14,978 nt of DNA, from assembly GCA_045638125.1 (NCBI GenBank), contig JAZUAS010000057.1, positions 1-14,978 of the forward strand, read 5' to 3'. This document shows positions 13,965-14,978 of this stretch, piece after piece; the first letter of the stretch is position 1, and each line of letters starts with the position of its first letter. Both the position numbers and the translations under genes were made by a program. Under the pieces are notes generated by a model, which worked only from the letters and a program-made list of their open reading frames with translations, was not told the origin of the DNA and made no database searches. Source of the DNA: SVTX01 sp045638125. Lineage in GTDB: Bacteria; Bacillota; Clostridia; Oscillospirales; CAG-272.

Positions 13965-14174
13965 TTATTCCTTTTCCTCGTATTCGGAAAGGTCTATTTT
14001 AGCGAGCTTTGAGGTGTCAAGTCTGCCCTTGGTTCTCTCAAAATACTGAATGTTGTTGCGGAGCATAAAGATGAACTGATTATTGGGGGTTCTGCCCTCT
14101 GCCTCTGAAACGTAGATAAGCTTGCGCATAAGGTCCTCGGAAAGTCTGACCTTTACTTCGTACTGATTTTTCAT
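13965..14174 (-). CDS. Small ribbon-helix-helix-like (Arc/MetJ-type) protein
   Basis: A 69-residue protein. The strand YEVKVRLSEDL (5-15) followed by LMRKLIYVSEAEGRTPNNQFIFMLRNNIQYF has the strand-helix-helix pattern of ribbon-helix-helix DNA-binding proteins, with the typical turn near EGRTPNN. The charged tail EYEEKE is not conserved. A clear GGAG lies 7 bases before the ATG. It follows the membrane protein gene by 13 bases, so both are probably one transcript. It could repress that operon or an unlinked target; a toxin is not present next to it. Function is inferred from the fold only. Confidence 0.72.
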   Translation of the reverse strand: MKNQYEVKVRLSEDLMRKLIYVSEAEGRTPNNQFIFMLRNNIQYFERTKGRLDTSKLAKIDLSEYEEKE

Positions 14175-14187
14175 AAAAATTCTCCAA

Positions 14188-14748
14188 TCATGTGTTTGTG
14201 TTATTCATTCTTTTTGCCGACGCGCGGAACGCAGACGCATTTTGCTTTTTCAAAAGCTCCGCCGCCTTTTCCGTGACGTCAAAATATATGATGTGTCTCT
14301 CGTTTTCCATCTCAAAAATGCCGTAATAGACAAGGGGAGCGGAAAGGGAGGAGAGACAGATGTAATTTTTTTGCATCGAGAGCTTTGATATTTCTTCATA
14401 TGCGCGGTCATCGTATTCGCCGATCTCCGAAAAGGAGCTGATCGATTTCGAAAGCAGTCTTTTGCTGACGCTTTTTCCGTAGATCGTGGTGACCGTCAAC
14501 TCTCCTCCGCTTATAACGATCTCATATTCAACGCAAACGAATCGCCAAGTGATAAAGACAACAAGGGATACGGCTATGGCGATAAAAATAAAGAATATCA
14601 GTCTAAGCTCGACGGGGGCGAGAGTAAGGTTGAAATATGACAAGGTCAATGCCAGAGCCACGTAAGCTGCTATCATTCCGATTTTTTTTGCGAGAGCGAC
14701 GCCCTCTGTTTTTTGCTTTACTATGTATTCGCATGAATTTTCGGACAT
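14188..14748 (-). CDS. Two-TM membrane protein of unknown function
   Basis: A 186-residue protein not recognised with certainty. Hydrophobic segments at about 22-40 and 48-69 form a hairpin in the membrane, followed by a soluble cytoplasmic part with strand-rich sequence (YEIVISGGELTVTTIYG, then RHIIYFDVTEKAAELLKK) resembling a PH-like or bPH fold. The opening EYIVKQKTEGVALAKKI resembles the DUF6106 family seen in Clostridia, a weak guess. The start follows GGAGGTG with good spacing. Its operon partner is the small ribbon-helix-helix protein downstream. The neighbouring divergent gene encodes an ACT protein. Confidence 0.6.
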   Translation of the reverse strand: MSENSCEYIVKQKTEGVALAKKIGMIAAYVALALTLSYFNLTLAPVELRLIFFIFIAIAVSLVVFITWRFVCVEYEIVISGGELTVTTIYGKSVSKRLLSKSISSFSEIGEYDDRAYEEISKLSMQKNYICLSSLSAPLVYYGIFEMENERHIIYFDVTEKAAELLKKQNASAFRASAKRMNNTNT

Positions 14749-14778
14749 TTATTCACCTCCGATCACATTTATAAGTAA

Positions 14779-14807
14779 AGTATAACATAAGAGCGACTAT
14801 TTTTCAA
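14779..14807 (-). promoter_or_regulatory. Promoter of the two-TM protein operon
   Basis: On the minus strand TTGAAA (14807-14802), a 17-base spacer and TATACT (14784-14779) form a good promoter. The expected start near 14772 leaves a leader of about 24 bases. Confidence 0.8.
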
Positions 14808-14856
14808 CGGCATTTTGAAAAATATATAGAAAAGTGAAAAATAATACTTTAGCCTA

Positions 14857-14885
14857 TTGAAATTTTGATGAAACTATTGTATAAT
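14857..14885 (+). promoter_or_regulatory. Promoter of the ACT-domain gene
   Basis: TTGAAA (14857-14862), a 17-base spacer and TATAAT (14880-14885) form a strong promoter. The start is expected near 14892, with AGAGGAAG before the ATG at 14923. Confidence 0.85.
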
Positions 14886-14922
14886 AAAACAAATAAACCA
14901 CACAATGAGAGGAAGATTTGAA

Positions 14923-14978
14923 ATGAAAGCAGTAATCACGGTTACAGGTAAGGATAGCGTAGGTATTATCGCAAACGT
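14923..14978 (+). CDS. ACT-domain protein, 3' part outside the window
   Basis: Only the first 18 codons are present, reading MKAVITVTGKDSVGIIAN. This opening is typical of the small stand-alone ACT proteins (about 90 residues, UPF0237 group), which bind small ligands such as amino acids; the ligand here is unknown. In Clostridia a gene of the PFL-like UPF0210 family often follows (known for the group; not visible here). AGAGGAAG precedes the start, and a consensus promoter lies upstream. Confidence 0.82.
   Translation, partial: MKAVITVTGKDSVGIIAN

Overview
The window looks like chromosomal DNA from a low-to-mid GC, anaerobic, Gram-positive Clostridia-type bacterium (Oscillospirales or a related gut lineage; inferred). 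Support comes from an HPr kinase/phosphorylase, the dgt-like / dnaG / rpoD gene order common in Firmicutes, a Firmicutes-style 43-kDa primary sigma factor, a rubredoxin beside a thioredoxin reductase, strong AGGAGG-type ribosome binding sites, and TTGACA-17-TATAAT promoters. No phage, insertion sequence or CRISPR array is visible. Most genes are housekeeping, with several unexplained structured intergenic regions.

Layout. 1-245: a possible terminator, two tandem palindromic hairpin repeats and a strong terminator. 246-2270: a redox module, with a Crp/Fnr-type regulator (minus) divergent from trxB, followed by a 52-residue rubredoxin. The trxB and rubredoxin promoters carry the same candidate operator (18 of 21 bases identical) at the same distance from the -10 box, placing it near -41 as for a class II activator. 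2271-2683: a gene-free stretch of terminator hairpins and several tRNA 3'-end-like fragments in alternating orientation, next to a real tRNA-Glu(CTC) gene (2684-2758, minus). 2863-4436 (minus): hprK overlapping a Sfp-type phosphopantetheinyl transferase by 4 bp. 4631-6765 (plus): a membrane-anchored SurA/parvulin-like foldase and a membrane-anchored protein that distantly resembles the DUF4015 putative glycosidase family. 6940-10886 (plus): the dGTPase-like HD hydrolase, primase and primary sigma factor operon. 10925-13184: a lipoprotein resembling ABC sugar-binding proteins, with its own promoter and a structured leader that could mask its ribosome binding site. 13258-13896: a HAD phosphatase. 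13965-14748 (minus): a two-TM membrane protein and a small ribbon-helix-helix protein. 14923-end: the first 18 codons of an ACT-domain protein.

How the genes fit together. The first module is probably a self-contained oxygen or redox response: the regulator's recognition helix has residues suited to GTGA half-sites, and GTGA-N5-TCAC sites lie in front of both electron-transfer genes. The central operon links dNTP handling, replication priming and transcription initiation. The remaining genes are cell-envelope, nutrient-binding and carbon-control functions without an obvious single pathway. The points most worth following up are the paired operators, the tRNA-derived inverted repeats, the palindromic hairpin pair and the leader of the binding-protein gene.
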